Part shown: positions 1 through 8,138 of the stretch, piece by piece
Position numbering within the stretch: position 1 is the first letter of the stretch
Layout of the letters: every line of letters begins with the position of its first letter
Origin: Clostridiales bacterium
GTDB taxonomy: Bacteria > Bacillota > Clostridia > Saccharofermentanales > Saccharofermentanaceae
Direction of reading: 5' to 3'
Assembly (NCBI GenBank): GCA_017617995.1
Contig: JAFZVE010000012.1
Span: 25,366-89,365 of the forward strand
Length of the DNA stretch: 64,000 bases
Notes under the pieces: generated by a model
Databases searched by the model: none
Told to the model about the DNA's origin: nothing
The model's input: only the letters and a program-made list of their open reading frames with translations
Made by a program: the position numbers and the translations under genes

Positions 1-1
1 C

Positions 2-196
2 GCGGGCAAGCAGACGGTCTTTTCCTTCTATGACGGGGCATACGGGCACATGAGTGAGGGTGCTTTTCTCTATGTGGTCCTTCAGAAGAAACAGGGCGCA
101 CCGTCTTCGGAGAAGTATCTCCTCGAGAAGTTCGGCAACTGCGAGGTCATCGCCAAGGAATCCGGCTACTGGATATTGAAATCCGTGAAAAACTGA
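2..196 (+). CDS. RsmC-like class I SAM-dependent methyltransferase, C-terminal fragment
   Basis: Only the last 64 codons are inside the window; the gene begins upstream. The visible part reads AGKQTVFSFYDGAYGHM, then LYVVLQKKQGAPS, and ends WILKSVKN. The QKKQGAPS stretch followed by a closing strand with GYWILKS is typical of the RsmC-type (methyltransferase small domain) family, which methylates guanine in 16S rRNA. The SAM-binding motifs and NPP catalytic motif would lie upstream and cannot be checked. A stop codon and about 150 bases separate it from the Mrp gene. The family is fairly sure; the exact RNA target is not. Confidence 0.7.
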   Translation, partial: AGKQTVFSFYDGAYGHMSEGAFLYVVLQKKQGAPSSEKYLLEKFGNCEVIAKESGYWILKSVKN

Positions 197-268
197 GTTC
201 CGGCATTCCTTGCTTTTCTCATTTACCTAGCGTACAATAGGGTTTCAAATGCGCATCCGATGCGTGTG

Positions 269-286
269 CCCCGTGGCGGGTGCAGA
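269..286 (+). other. Possible hairpin in the mrp leader
   Basis: Bases 269-286 contain TGC-CCG and CGGG-TGCA arms that can pair imperfectly, downstream of a TACAAT -10-like box at 233-238 and upstream of the mrp start at 351. The leader would be about 100 bases. I do not recognise a riboswitch class in it. The stem is short and may be chance. Confidence 0.2.
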
Positions 287-350
287 TCCTTCCGCTTCCG
301 ACAGGAGAAACGGCGCATCAGCGATAAATACTTTATATGAGGTGAATACT

Positions 351-1217
351 ATGGCTTCCTGTGATTCATGTGGTTCAAAAGATTCCTGCCCGTCCGCTTC
401 GGCCGGCGGTTCCTGCGGTTCTTCTACGCCGGAATCTCTCATCGCACCACTCCATGAGAAATCTAGTGTAAAGAAAGTCATCGGCGTCTGCAGTGGTAAG
501 GGCGGCGTCGGTAAGTCCTTCGTGACTTCGGTACTGGCCGCGAGACTGGCTCGTGACGGCTATCGCGTTGCGATCCTCGATGCGGACGTAACCGGTCCTT
601 CGATCCCGAAGGCGTTCGGCCTGAAGGGTCAGCTCAAGGGTGACGAGAGCGGCATCCTGCCGATGATCTCCCACTCCGGTATCCAGATCGTCTCGGTAAA
701 TCTGGTTATGGAGAACGAAGAGGCGCCGGTCGTCTGGCGTGGTCCGGTCATCTCCGGTGTCGTCAAGCAGTTCTGGTCGGATGTCATCTGGGAGAACATC
801 GACGTCATGCTCATCGATATGCCGCCGGGAACAGGTGATGTTCCGCTTACGGTATTCCAGTCCATCCCGCTCGATGGTATCTTCCTCGTGTCCACTCCGC
901 AGGATCTCGTTTCCATGATCGTCAACAAGGCGAGAAACATGGCTTTGCTTATGCAGGTCAAGGTTCTCGGCTTCATCGAGAACATGAGCTACACGGTCTG
1001 CAAGCACTGTGGTGAGAAGACACCGCTCTTCGGAGAAGAGGGCAAGGTCGGTAAGGCGGCCAATGAACTGGGTGTGCCGCTTCTGGATAAGCTGCCGCTG
1101 GATCCGGATATCACGGCTCTCGTAGACGAAGGCCATATCGAGAAGGTACCGTCCGAGCTTCTTTGCGGTGCGGTCGAGTATGTCGAGAAACTGCTCGAAG
1201 CGGATGAGAACAAGTAA
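351..1217 (+). CDS. mrp: Mrp/NBP35 family Fe-S cluster carrier ATPase
   Basis: A 288-residue P-loop ATPase of the Mrp/ApbC/Nbp35 family, which binds and transfers iron-sulfur clusters to apoproteins in the cytosol. The deviant Walker A motif GKGGVGKS is near residue 50, a DADVTGPS motif follows, and a CKHC pair sits near residues 218-221, where the family holds its bridging cluster. The N-terminus carries additional cysteines (C4, C7, C13, C22), as in the Nbp35 subgroup. The frame is open upstream to 249, but the ATG at 351 has GAGGTG six bases ahead and starts exactly at the Cys-rich motif, so I chose it. It stands alone, probably transcribed from its own leader. Confidence 0.9.
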   Translation: MASCDSCGSKDSCPSASAGGSCGSSTPESLIAPLHEKSSVKKVIGVCSGKGGVGKSFVTSVLAARLARDGYRVAILDADVTGPSIPKAFGLKGQLKGDESGILPMISHSGIQIVSVNLVMENEEAPVVWRGPVISGVVKQFWSDVIWENIDVMLIDMPPGTGDVPLTVFQSIPLDGIFLVSTPQDLVSMIVNKARNMALLMQVKVLGFIENMSYTVCKHCGEKTPLFGEEGKVGKAANELGVPLLDKLPLDPDITALVDEGHIEKVPSELLCGAVEYVEKLLEADENK

Positions 1218-1251
1218 GATGAAGCAGTGCTTCAGGTAAAGAAGGCTGACA

Positions 1252-1803
1252 ATGGAGCAGTGCATTTCGCGAAGAAATAAACTGATCAGGGTCCTGGCGT
1301 GCATGGCAGTCGTGCTGTGCATGCCGGGGCTTTTTTGCGCGTGCAGGAAGAAATCGGAGGTGGGTAATGCGGATCTCGGAGATTATCACGAGTATCTGGG
1401 TGACTATTACTACGACTGCTCGATCAGTGCGATGGTCTTCGAGACGCCGGAGGGCGAAGAGGAACCGGGCGTGCTGTATCGCCAGGTGACAGACCTCGAC
1501 GCGCTCTCGAAGAACTGTCCGATCCCGATCTGTTTCTTCTTCTATTCGGGGATGCAGGCGGATACGTTCGGACTTTTTGCGTGTATCGAGCAGGTCGTGG
1601 AGCAGTATCACGACAAGGTCCTGATCGTGGCGATCGACGCGCTCGCGGAGAAGGAGCTCTCGTCGGCGTACAAGATCGAGGCGCTTCCTGAAGTGATCGT
1701 CATCAAGGACAACCGGCAGAAAGCGCGCTTCGAGGGACAGAATCGAGGAGAGTGGACGGCACAGGATCTGGCGAACTGGATCGTTACCGAGGTAACGGGC
1801 TGA
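1252..1803 (+). CDS. Predicted lipoprotein with thioredoxin-like fold
   Basis: A 183-residue protein with a Lys/Arg N-terminus, a hydrophobic segment (about residues 14-27) and a cysteine at about residue 31 in the context GLFCAC, consistent with a lipoprotein signal. The remainder looks like a thioredoxin-like fold: PICFFFYSGMQADTFG in the position of the active-site helix, then VLIVAIDA, and an EALPEVIVIKD segment resembling the cis-Pro region. The CxxC redox motif is absent, so disulfide exchange is unlikely and a binding role is more probable. It starts 34 bases after mrp. The fold is inferred from pattern only. Confidence 0.55.
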   Translation: MEQCISRRNKLIRVLACMAVVLCMPGLFCACRKKSEVGNADLGDYHEYLGDYYYDCSISAMVFETPEGEEEPGVLYRQVTDLDALSKNCPIPICFFFYSGMQADTFGLFACIEQVVEQYHDKVLIVAIDALAEKELSSAYKIEALPEVIVIKDNRQKARFEGQNRGEWTAQDLANWIVTEVTG

Positions 1804-1845
1804 TCGGGCCGGGAAGTGTTTCTGACTCGGACGTGTCATGAGACG

Positions 1846-1854
1846 TGATATAAT
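1846..1854 (+). promoter_or_regulatory. Extended -10 promoter for ispF
   Basis: TG-A-TATAAT lies at 1846-1854, about 40 bases upstream of the ATG at 1895. No good -35 hexamer is at the usual distance, as expected for extended -10 promoters. Transcription starting near 1861 would exclude the earlier in-frame ATGs at 1838 and 1853 as translation starts. Confidence 0.55.
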
Positions 1855-1894
1855 GAGATTGATTTTGGAAGAACTGGAAAAGGCGGAAAAAGAT

Positions 1895-2419
1895 ATGCAG
1901 TACGAATACGCGAACGGAATAGGTCAGGACAGTCATCGTTTCATGCAGCCATGTGAGGCGCAGCTTCGGACCGCGGACAAGTGGCCGAAGAAATTGATCC
2001 TGGCGGGCGTAGAGTTCCCGGATGAGACACCGCTGGTAGCAAACAGTGACGGTGATGTGGTGCTGCACGCGCTGACCAACGCAATCTCCGGAGTGACGGG
2101 AATCAACATCCTCGGCACCATTGCGGATCAGATGTGCCGGCAGGGGATCACCGACAGTTCCGCCTATCTGGCCAAGGCCATGTCTTTTGCGACGGAACAG
2201 GGCTGGGAACTGCGGCATATTTCCGTCAGTATCGAGGCGAAGCGCCCGAAGTTTACTCCCATGATCGGGCCCATGAAGGTCCGCCTCGGCGAACTTACCG
2301 GTCTCGATCCGCAGCGTATCGGGATCACCGCTACTTCCGGCGAACAGCTGACTCGCTTCGGAGAAGGCGAGGGCATCATGGTATTCTGCAGCGTGACGAT
2401 GCGCCGCGAAGAGATTTGA
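1895..2419 (+). CDS. ispF: IspF-like 2-C-methyl-D-erythritol 2,4-cyclodiphosphate synthase, divergent
   Basis: The 174-residue protein resembles IspF, the MEP-pathway enzyme that cyclises CDP-methylerythritol phosphate and releases CMP. Metal-site residues are recognisable: Asp and His in GIGQDSHRF and a His in VVLHAL. The C-terminal signature ITATSGEQL...GEGEGI also fits. It is divergent. The usual HSDGD reads NSDGD, the Asp after LHALT is Asn, and the normal GDIG...FPDTD segment is replaced by ILGTIADQ. About ten residues are inserted after the first motif. The ATG at 1895 has AGGCGG nine bases upstream; the frame is open to 1838. IspD is encoded nearby on the opposite strand, supporting the pathway assignment, but activity should not be assumed. 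Confidence 0.7.
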   Translation: MQYEYANGIGQDSHRFMQPCEAQLRTADKWPKKLILAGVEFPDETPLVANSDGDVVLHALTNAISGVTGINILGTIADQMCRQGITDSSAYLAKAMSFATEQGWELRHISVSIEAKRPKFTPMIGPMKVRLGELTGLDPQRIGITATSGEQLTRFGEGEGIMVFCSVTMRREEI

Positions 2420-2455
2420 ATCCATTAAGCGAATAACCCATAAACCATGAACCCA

Positions 2456-3274
2456 TTAGTACCGGGCATTTCTTGTCAGGCTGTAAGACTGCGCCACGAC
2501 GAGGCCAAGGAGCTTTCCATACAAAGAATCAAGATTGAAGAACCCTTCTCCGAATTCTGTGGTATAGATGATGTCGATGCCGTTTCGTATGCTGGCTTTC
2601 TCGTACGCTTCCATTTTCTCGAGGTTGTCGGAGCGGTAACTTCGATCGTCCATTCTTCCGAGGTGCTCGATGAAGAAGAACCTGTCAATCTCAGGACAAT
2701 AAACAGCAAAATCCGGCCATCGTCTCTTTCCATCTACTGTGATTATTACTTCGTATTTATACTCCAGTTTCAGTTCTTCGAGTAACTGCGCTATTAGTAA
2801 CTCCGATTTGGAACGGAACAGATGGCGTCCATGTGCATAACCATTTGTTATGGTTTTGTCTTCTACTTCTTTGAGAGAGAGCCATCTTTCATACGAGTAC
2901 CCCGATGGTGTCGATTGGGAAGCAAAATCCAAGGCGATTGAAGAGGCTGTGTTATGAAACCCGGATCTTCGGCTAGAAAGCCCATCCAGGCATGTCAACC
3001 TTTCTGCTTTTAAGGATTCCAAGGATTCTTTTAAGATGACACACTTTTGTGCTACGGGAAAGAGCTTGCTCCACTCAGATGAGGCTCTGGAGATTTCTGA
3101 CCATTTCTTCTTTCCGTTTGATACAACACGAAAACGAATGACGTCTTCATACTTGCCGTTTCGTTTGTGTTTGCCGAAAGAGATATCCGGCATGCTAAGC
3201 AACTGTGTCTCGATGGCAGCGATAGTGTGGTCACATAGGTCCAGACCTGTTCGGATGATTTGAGTTGAAAACAT
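2456..3274 (-). CDS. PD-(D/E)XK nuclease-like protein
   Basis: A 272-residue protein without signal peptide or membrane segment. The C-terminal half carries a nuclease-like core: SKSE near 155-158, then WPDF near 186-189, a beta strand, and EHLG near 203-206, followed by MDD and a helix. This S-E...PDF...EHLG arrangement is a common Firmicutes variant of the PD-(D/E)XK fold in which the last Lys is replaced. The N-terminal half, with Lys-rich and coiled-coil-like helices, is not recognised. The gene is more AT-rich than its neighbours and sits between ispF and ispD, so recent acquisition is possible. Its upstream region is the palindromic array at 3421-3709. Nuclease activity is inferred, not shown. 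Confidence 0.6.
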   Translation of the reverse strand: MFSTQIIRTGLDLCDHTIAAIETQLLSMPDISFGKHKRNGKYEDVIRFRVVSNGKKKWSEISRASSEWSKLFPVAQKCVILKESLESLKAERLTCLDGLSSRRSGFHNTASSIALDFASQSTPSGYSYERWLSLKEVEDKTITNGYAHGRHLFRSKSELLIAQLLEELKLEYKYEVIITVDGKRRWPDFAVYCPEIDRFFFIEHLGRMDDRSYRSDNLEKMEAYEKASIRNGIDIIYTTEFGEGFFNLDSLYGKLLGLVVAQSYSLTRNARY

Positions 3275-3481
3275 AGAAGCCTCCTTCTAAACCCACAACA
3301 AATCATTCCATATCAACATCATATCAGCAGGGTTTTCTTATTAGTTTACCTGCGCTGTGAGAGTGCGACTATATGATATATCCAAAAACTCGTAACTATT
3401 CTGTAAACAGTAGTTTATCCAGTCAGATATTTGTACGAAAAAAGGCTTTTGTCTGACTGAAAAGCAGAAGATGGGGCATGT

Positions 3482-3531
3482 AGTCTGATAATTGTCTAAT
3501 GAAGAGGTGGCGATTAGACAAATATCAGACT
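3482..3531. repeat. Large palindrome, copy A
   Basis: Arms 3482-3500 and 3513-3531 are complementary at 18 of 19 positions (AGTCTGATA and GTCTAAT blocks separated by three bases), around a 12-base purine-rich loop. The same architecture recurs in copy B about 175 bases later. Confidence 0.8.
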
Positions 3532-3656
3532 GAACTCTGCCCAGTCTGTTATTCTGTCTAATCAAGGCAGCTCATCTGACAAAAAATCTGACTGATGAAT
3601 CTTGTCAGTCAAATGGAAGAAGAAAAAGAACGTTTTGTCTGACTGGAAGCATTTTC

Positions 3657-3706
3657 AGTCTGATATCTGTCTAATGGAGAGGGGGATATTAGACACATAT
3701 TAGACT
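3657..3706. repeat. Large palindrome, copy B
   Basis: Arms 3657-3675 and 3688-3706 repeat the AGTCTGATA-n3-GTCTAAT / ATTAGAC-n3-TATTAGACT design of copy A, with a 12-base loop rich in G. Loop and 3-base spacers vary while both paired blocks are conserved, as expected if pairing or dyad symmetry is selected. Confidence 0.8.
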
Positions 3707-3717
3707 GGGCATACTTT

Positions 3718-4542
3718 TCACTTCCCAGGAGCCTCAATCTCTCCCTTTTCCTCGCGCCCCTTCAGAATAAACTCCGCCAGCGCGGCGTCCTCCGGCGTCG
3801 TGATCTTGATATTGCTGTACGAGCATGAAATCAGGTGCACCGGGATCCCGAGTGCCTCAGCGAGTGCAGTATCATCGGTCGCGGTGATTCCGGCCTCCCG
3901 TGCCCGCGCGGAAACATCCACAAGAACACCATATTTAAATACCTGCGGGGTCTGCACTTCGTAAAGTAGTGAACGGTCGAGTGTCTGCGCCACGAGCGGA
4001 GGCCGCTTGTCTTCAAAAAGCACAGAATCCGATTCCATTGCCGGTGCGGCGAGCTTGATCGTGTTTTTGCAGGGGGTGGCGGCAACACAGACATCGTAGA
4101 ACATGCCGCTGGTATAGCAGGCCTGAAGCGTAGGAAAGTCCACCATACATCTGGCTCCATCGTGGATAAAGACAATGTCGCTGTCTTGCGGAGCGCGATC
4201 GAGTAAACTAAGTGCCGCGATGCCGGCGGCTACAGAATCCTGACGTGTGGCGCCACCCTCGACGACACGTTCGACGTAAGAAATCTCGTAATTCTCGATC
4301 AGCGCATGTACGCGATCCATATTGTCCAAACTGGTGACGATCACGGCGTGAAGCGGAAGATCCAGCTTCTTCCTGAAGTCCTCGAAAGCCAGAAGTGTTC
4401 GCGCAAGTACCGGTATACCGCCGATCTTGAAGAACTGCTTGCTGTCAGATATATGCATGCGCTGCCCAAGTCCCGCGGCCGGGATAATCACATAAAGGTC
4501 GCGAGGTTCCGGGCGAGGAAACTTGATTTTATCAAACTGCAT
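3718..4542 (-). CDS. ispD: 2-C-methyl-D-erythritol 4-phosphate cytidylyltransferase
   Basis: IspD couples methylerythritol 4-phosphate to CTP, the third step of the MEP route to isoprenoid precursors. The 274-residue protein shows the nucleotide-binding start YVIIPAAGLGQRM followed by SKQFFKIGG, the FIHDGARCMVDF motif, and ATDDTALAEALG near the end. It is longer than the usual 230 or so residues because of a 15-residue N-terminal lead and small insertions. It begins 40 bases after radA ends on the same strand, so the two are probably cotranscribed. IspF lies 2 kb away on the other strand, whereas the two genes are often adjacent or fused in other bacteria. Confidence 0.9.
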   Translation of the reverse strand: MQFDKIKFPRPEPRDLYVIIPAAGLGQRMHISDSKQFFKIGGIPVLARTLLAFEDFRKKLDLPLHAVIVTSLDNMDRVHALIENYEISYVERVVEGGATRQDSVAAGIAALSLLDRAPQDSDIVFIHDGARCMVDFPTLQACYTSGMFYDVCVAATPCKNTIKLAAPAMESDSVLFEDKRPPLVAQTLDRSLLYEVQTPQVFKYGVLVDVSARAREAGITATDDTALAEALGIPVHLISCSYSNIKITTPEDAALAEFILKGREEKGEIEAPGK

Positions 4543-4582
4543 ACGAGACGCCTCCCTTTTTCCCTAATAGTATCACAGTGAT

Positions 4583-5959
4583 TCACGAGAAAAGCACATC
4601 GATCGCCTCTGTGAGCTTGTCGACGAAGACGTACTCGAGTTTCAGGGGAAGCCTGGTAACGGCAGACTTGCTGGCCCCGGGGAGGACACAGGTCGTGAAT
4701 CCCAGACGGGAGCAATCGGACAGGCGTTTCTCGAGATCGCTGACCGGACGAAGTTCGCCAGTAAGGCCGACCTCGCCGAGCACGAGTGTATCTTCCCGAA
4801 GGGCGCGCCCCGAAAAGGACGAGAAAACAGCACAAAGTACGGCCAGATCGCAGGCGGTCTCATCGACCCGCATCCCGCCGACCACGTTGATATACGCATC
4901 CATATTGGAGATCCCGACCTTGCATTTACTCTCGAGTACGGCCAGAAGCATGGACACGCGGCCGCGGTCAAGGCCCTGGGTCATACGCTGGGGATTGGCA
5001 TAGGAGGAGAGCGCCATGAGCGCCTGGATCTCGAGAAGAACTGCGCGGGAGCCCTCGACCACGGAAGTGATCACGGACCCCGGTGCCATATGCGGACGTC
5101 CCGAAAGCAGGAAAGCCGAAGCATTCTCGACGCCGATCAAGCCCTGCTGGGTCATCTCAAAGAAAGCAAGTTCACCGGTGGAACCGAAGCGGTTCTTGGT
5201 CGCGCGGAGCATGCGAAGAGCGGAAGACCCGTCGCCCTCGAAATACAGGACAGTATCGACCATGTGCTCGATGATGCGTGGCCCGGCGATAGCTCCGTCT
5301 TTGGTGACGTGCCCGACCAGCACGATTGCAACATTCAGAGATTTGGCCAGACGGAGAAGTCCGGCTGTGACCTCGCGTGTCTGGGATACTGATCCCGGCG
5401 CCGAATCGATCTGCTCGCTGTAGAGCGTCTGGATCGAGTCGATCACACACAGCACGGGATGGCGCTCGGTGATGAGCTCGGAAATATGTTCAAAGGAAGT
5501 CTGCGAGCAGAGTACGATGTTGTCCCGCTTGATGCCGAGACGGTCGGCGCGCATCTTGATCTGGGACTTGCTTTCTTCACCCGAGACATAGAGGATCTCG
5601 CCATCGAGGCCCAGAGCACCGCTGACCTGCATGAGGAGGGTGGACTTTCCGATACCGGGATCGCCTCCGACTAAGGTCATCGATCCCTCGACCAGACCGC
5701 CGCCGAGGATGCGGTCAAGCTCCGGAATCCCGGAAGAGAAACGGGGCTCGGTCTCACGGGAGACCTCAGAAAGCTTGGAAACGCCGCGCTCGGCAATCCA
5801 GCCGGCCCGAAGCGCAGGCTTGGCATCGGCGGGAGCGGAGGACGCTTCCTTAAATTCTTCAAAAGTATTCCACTCCTGACAGGAAGGACAGCGCCCCATC
5901 CAGCCGGAAGTCTCGTAACCGCAGCTGCGGCAGACGTATTGTGTCTTCTTCTTTGCCAT
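4583..5959 (-). CDS. radA: DNA repair protein RadA (Sms)
   Basis: RadA is a RecA-like ATPase that assists branch migration during recombination and repair. The 458-residue protein has the N-terminal zinc finger CRSCGYETSGWMGRCPSC, Walker A GGDPGIGKST, Walker B VLCVIDSIQ, the RadA-specific KNRFGS motif, and a C-terminal Lon-protease-like domain containing VVGGMRVDE and the LTGELRPV segment. The frame is open further upstream (to 6079), but the ATG at 5959 has AGGAGACC just ahead and begins with the conserved MAKKKTQYVC. ispD follows 40 bases downstream. Length and motifs are normal. Confidence 0.95.
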   Translation of the reverse strand: MAKKKTQYVCRSCGYETSGWMGRCPSCQEWNTFEEFKEASSAPADAKPALRAGWIAERGVSKLSEVSRETEPRFSSGIPELDRILGGGLVEGSMTLVGGDPGIGKSTLLMQVSGALGLDGEILYVSGEESKSQIKMRADRLGIKRDNIVLCSQTSFEHISELITERHPVLCVIDSIQTLYSEQIDSAPGSVSQTREVTAGLLRLAKSLNVAIVLVGHVTKDGAIAGPRIIEHMVDTVLYFEGDGSSALRMLRATKNRFGSTGELAFFEMTQQGLIGVENASAFLLSGRPHMAPGSVITSVVEGSRAVLLEIQALMALSSYANPQRMTQGLDRGRVSMLLAVLESKCKVGISNMDAYINVVGGMRVDETACDLAVLCAVFSSFSGRALREDTLVLGEVGLTGELRPVSDLEKRLSDCSRLGFTTCVLPGASKSAVTRLPLKLEYVFVDKLTEAIDVLFS

Positions 5960-6146
5960 AAGGTCTCCTTTGGTATAAGGTCTTCTCTTACAGGATCTCC
6001 TTCTCGGGCATTTGCCTGATTCTACTGGCGCGATGCGTGTCGAGAAGCACTTCGCACCATGTCCGATACACCTAATCATACCACCTGACTATTTCTTTTT
6101 TAAGAGAAATTGAGTAAAATACTTAGGATTGTTTTGATAGACGAGG

Positions 6147-8138
6147 ATGCTTAGTGACATGGACCGAAGTTGGACAGCCCACTACGATGATGAGATGAGA
6201 GGATGGACGGAAAAACCGGACCTGACGCTCTATGAGATGCTTCTTCGGACAGCTGCAGTCTTCCCCAAAAGACCGGCAGTCACGTTCGAAGGCACCCGGA
6301 TCACATACGAAGAACTCGTCTACGAGGTCGATGCTTTTGCCGCGGCATTACGGGACTGCAATATCGGCGTCGGTACGGTCGTGACCGTATGCCTTCCGAA
6401 TATTCCCCAGGCTGTGATCGCCATTTATGCGCTCAATAAGAACGGTGGCATCGCGAACATGGTCCACCCCAAGACCCCTGCGGCGGAACTCCGCGAATGC
6501 ATGGAACAGACAGGAAGCGAATGCCTCCTGATCCTCGACGCATTCCTTCCGAAGTGCAAGGACATGCTCGACGAACTTGAACCGGGACTTGTGATCGTCT
6601 GCCGGATCACGGATTATCTTTCCCTGGCAAAATCACTTGCCTTCAAGATCGCGACGAGAAAGAAGATCCCGAAGGCCTCACAGGACACTTTCTATATTCT
6701 CTACTCCAACCTTATCGAACACGGAGAACTGCTCCGACAGGGCAAGATCAGCGGAGACTACGACTGGCCCGGTCCCTTCGAAGAGGAAAAGGAGGTCGAG
6801 AAAGCTGCCTACGTACGGCCAATCGGTCCCGATGACCCGGCCATCTATCTTCACAGCGGCGGAACCACGGGCTCTCCGAAGATCGCCGTGATCTCCTCGA
6901 CTAATATGAACATCCCGGCAATGCTCGGTCCACAGATCATACGCGTACCGGATCCATTCTCTGACCCGGAGAATTACCCGAAGCTCACGATGGTCGCGAT
7001 ATTACCGTTGTTTCACGGATTTGGCATCTGCATGTGCATGCACTGCATGATCTCCTGCGGCATCAATATGCTTCTTGTGCCGGTCTTCAAGCCGGACGAA
7101 CTGAGTAAGATCATCCGCAAAGAGAAACCGCAGCTTCTGGCCGCGGTGCCGACGCTCTACGAGGGGATGCTCAAGAGCGACAAACTCAAGAAGATGAAGC
7201 TCGATTTCCTGATCGCCTGCTTCAGTGGCGGCGACACGCTCCCGATGGACCTCAAACGCCGTTTCGAGGAGTATATCCGAGCTCGTGGGGCGACGATCTC
7301 GCTTCGTGAAGGATATGGCCTGACGGAGACGCTCACGGTCTGTGCGGTAAACCCCGAAAACGAGTGCCGCGACGGTTCGGTGGGTCTGCCGCTTCCGGGG
7401 ATCGATATGATGATCACGAAACCCGGGACCGACGACGAAGTGCCGGTTGGCGAGAAAGGAGAGATCTGCATCAGCGGTCCGACCGTGATGCTCAGATACC
7501 TCAATGACCCGGCGGCCACAGCAATGGCGATCCATACCCACGCGGACGGAAAGAAGTGGATACATAGCGGTGACCTCGGCCATCGCGACGAAGACGGATT
7601 CTTCTACTTCGACCAGCGTATCAAGCGGATCATCAAGGTCAGCGGCGTACCGGTCTTCCCGACACAGATCGAGAAAGTACTGCTTTCCCATCCGGATGTG
7701 GAATCGGCCTGCGCGGTCGCGATCCCGCACCCCTACCGGCTCCATGTCGTGAAAGCCTATCTCGTCTTAAAAAGCACAGTGGAAGCGGATGCCTCTTCGT
7801 CTGATCCTGTTTCGGGGAGAGCAGAGGGTGAGACAGCGCGAAACGGTGTGAACGAGCGGCAGGAACGCGTCCAGATGGAACTGATGGAGATGTGCAGAAA
7901 GACCCTGATCCCGTATGCCTGCCCGGTGGAGTATGCATTCCGTGATACATTACCCGAGACGAAGATCGGCAAGATCGACTACAGGGCGCTCGAGCAGGAA
8001 GCACTGAGAGAACTCGGTGCAGCACCCGAAGAGCGAAACGAGAAAGAAAGTAAAAGTGCCACGGCGAAGGTGCCGGAGGGAAAAGAGATGCGTGAGCCCG
8101 CAAAGGAGGCGCCGGAAGGAGACGATCCGGATGCGTAG
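6147..8138 (+). CDS. AMP-forming acyl-CoA synthetase-like enzyme
   Basis: A 663-residue member of the ANL superfamily (acyl-CoA synthetases, AMP-forming), activating a carboxylic acid with ATP. Visible motifs are the phosphate loop YLHSGGTTGSPK, the adenine motif REGYGLTET, the hinge region SGDLGHRDEDGFFYFDQR with IKVSG, and the catalytic-Lys segment ETKIGKIDYR near the end. The last 40 residues after the family domain are a charged low-complexity tail. The start at 6147 has GAGG directly adjacent; the ATG at 6159 is an alternative with better spacing. It overlaps the next gene by eight bases and heads an operon with a three-gene ABC-2 exporter, so its product may feed lipid or natural-product export. 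The substrate is unknown. Confidence 0.8.
   Translation: MLSDMDRSWTAHYDDEMRGWTEKPDLTLYEMLLRTAAVFPKRPAVTFEGTRITYEELVYEVDAFAAALRDCNIGVGTVVTVCLPNIPQAVIAIYALNKNGGIANMVHPKTPAAELRECMEQTGSECLLILDAFLPKCKDMLDELEPGLVIVCRITDYLSLAKSLAFKIATRKKIPKASQDTFYILYSNLIEHGELLRQGKISGDYDWPGPFEEEKEVEKAAYVRPIGPDDPAIYLHSGGTTGSPKIAVISSTNMNIPAMLGPQIIRVPDPFSDPENYPKLTMVAILPLFHGFGICMCMHCMISCGINMLLVPVFKPDELSKIIRKEKPQLLAAVPTLYEGMLKSDKLKKMKLDFLIACFSGGDTLPMDLKRRFEEYIRARGATISLREGYGLTETLTVCAVNPENECRDGSVGLPLPGIDMMITKPGTDDEVPVGEKGEICISGPTVMLRYLNDPAATAMAIHTHADGKKWIHSGDLGHRDEDGFFYFDQRIKRIIKVSGVPVFPTQIEKVLLSHPDVESACAVAIPHPYRLHVVKAYLVLKSTVEADASSSDPVSGRAEGETARNGVNERQERVQMELMEMCRKTLIPYACPVEYAFRDTLPETKIGKIDYRALEQEALRELGAAPEERNEKESKSATAKVPEGKEMREPAKEAPEGDDPDA

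Larger units (their letters stand above)
3421..3709. repeat. Cluster of GTCTGA/GTCTAAT palindromic repeats
   Basis: About sixteen copies of the hexa/heptamers GTCTGA(C/T) or GTCTAAT, in both orientations, are packed into roughly 290 bases. Two of the units form large near-perfect inverted repeats (3482-3531 and 3657-3706), and others (3451-3460, 3542-3562, 3584-3610, 3636-3646) are partial copies. TGACTGA and TCAGTCA arms near 3589-3611 form a further small hairpin. The spacing is irregular, so this is not a CRISPR array. It could be an iteron-like protein-binding array, an operator for the downstream gene, or a nest of degraded palindromic elements. Confidence 0.8.
3275..3717. other. 443-base gap without a credible gene, holding a repeat array
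   Basis: The interval lies between the start of the PD-(D/E)XK-like gene and the end of ispD, both on the minus strand. The first 145 bases are AT-rich and probably hold the promoter of the minus-strand gene. The remainder is filled with repeats, listed separately. The only open frame, 74 codons on the minus strand at 3341-3565, runs through the palindromes and is not convincing. Confidence 0.7.

Noticed and set aside
3341..3565. 74-codon open frame on the minus strand
   Set aside because: It runs through the palindromic array, has no plausible ribosome-binding site and no recognisable protein pattern.
3421..3709. Possible CRISPR array
   Set aside because: The repeated units are short, occur in both orientations, and are irregularly spaced without uniform spacers; no cas gene is present.
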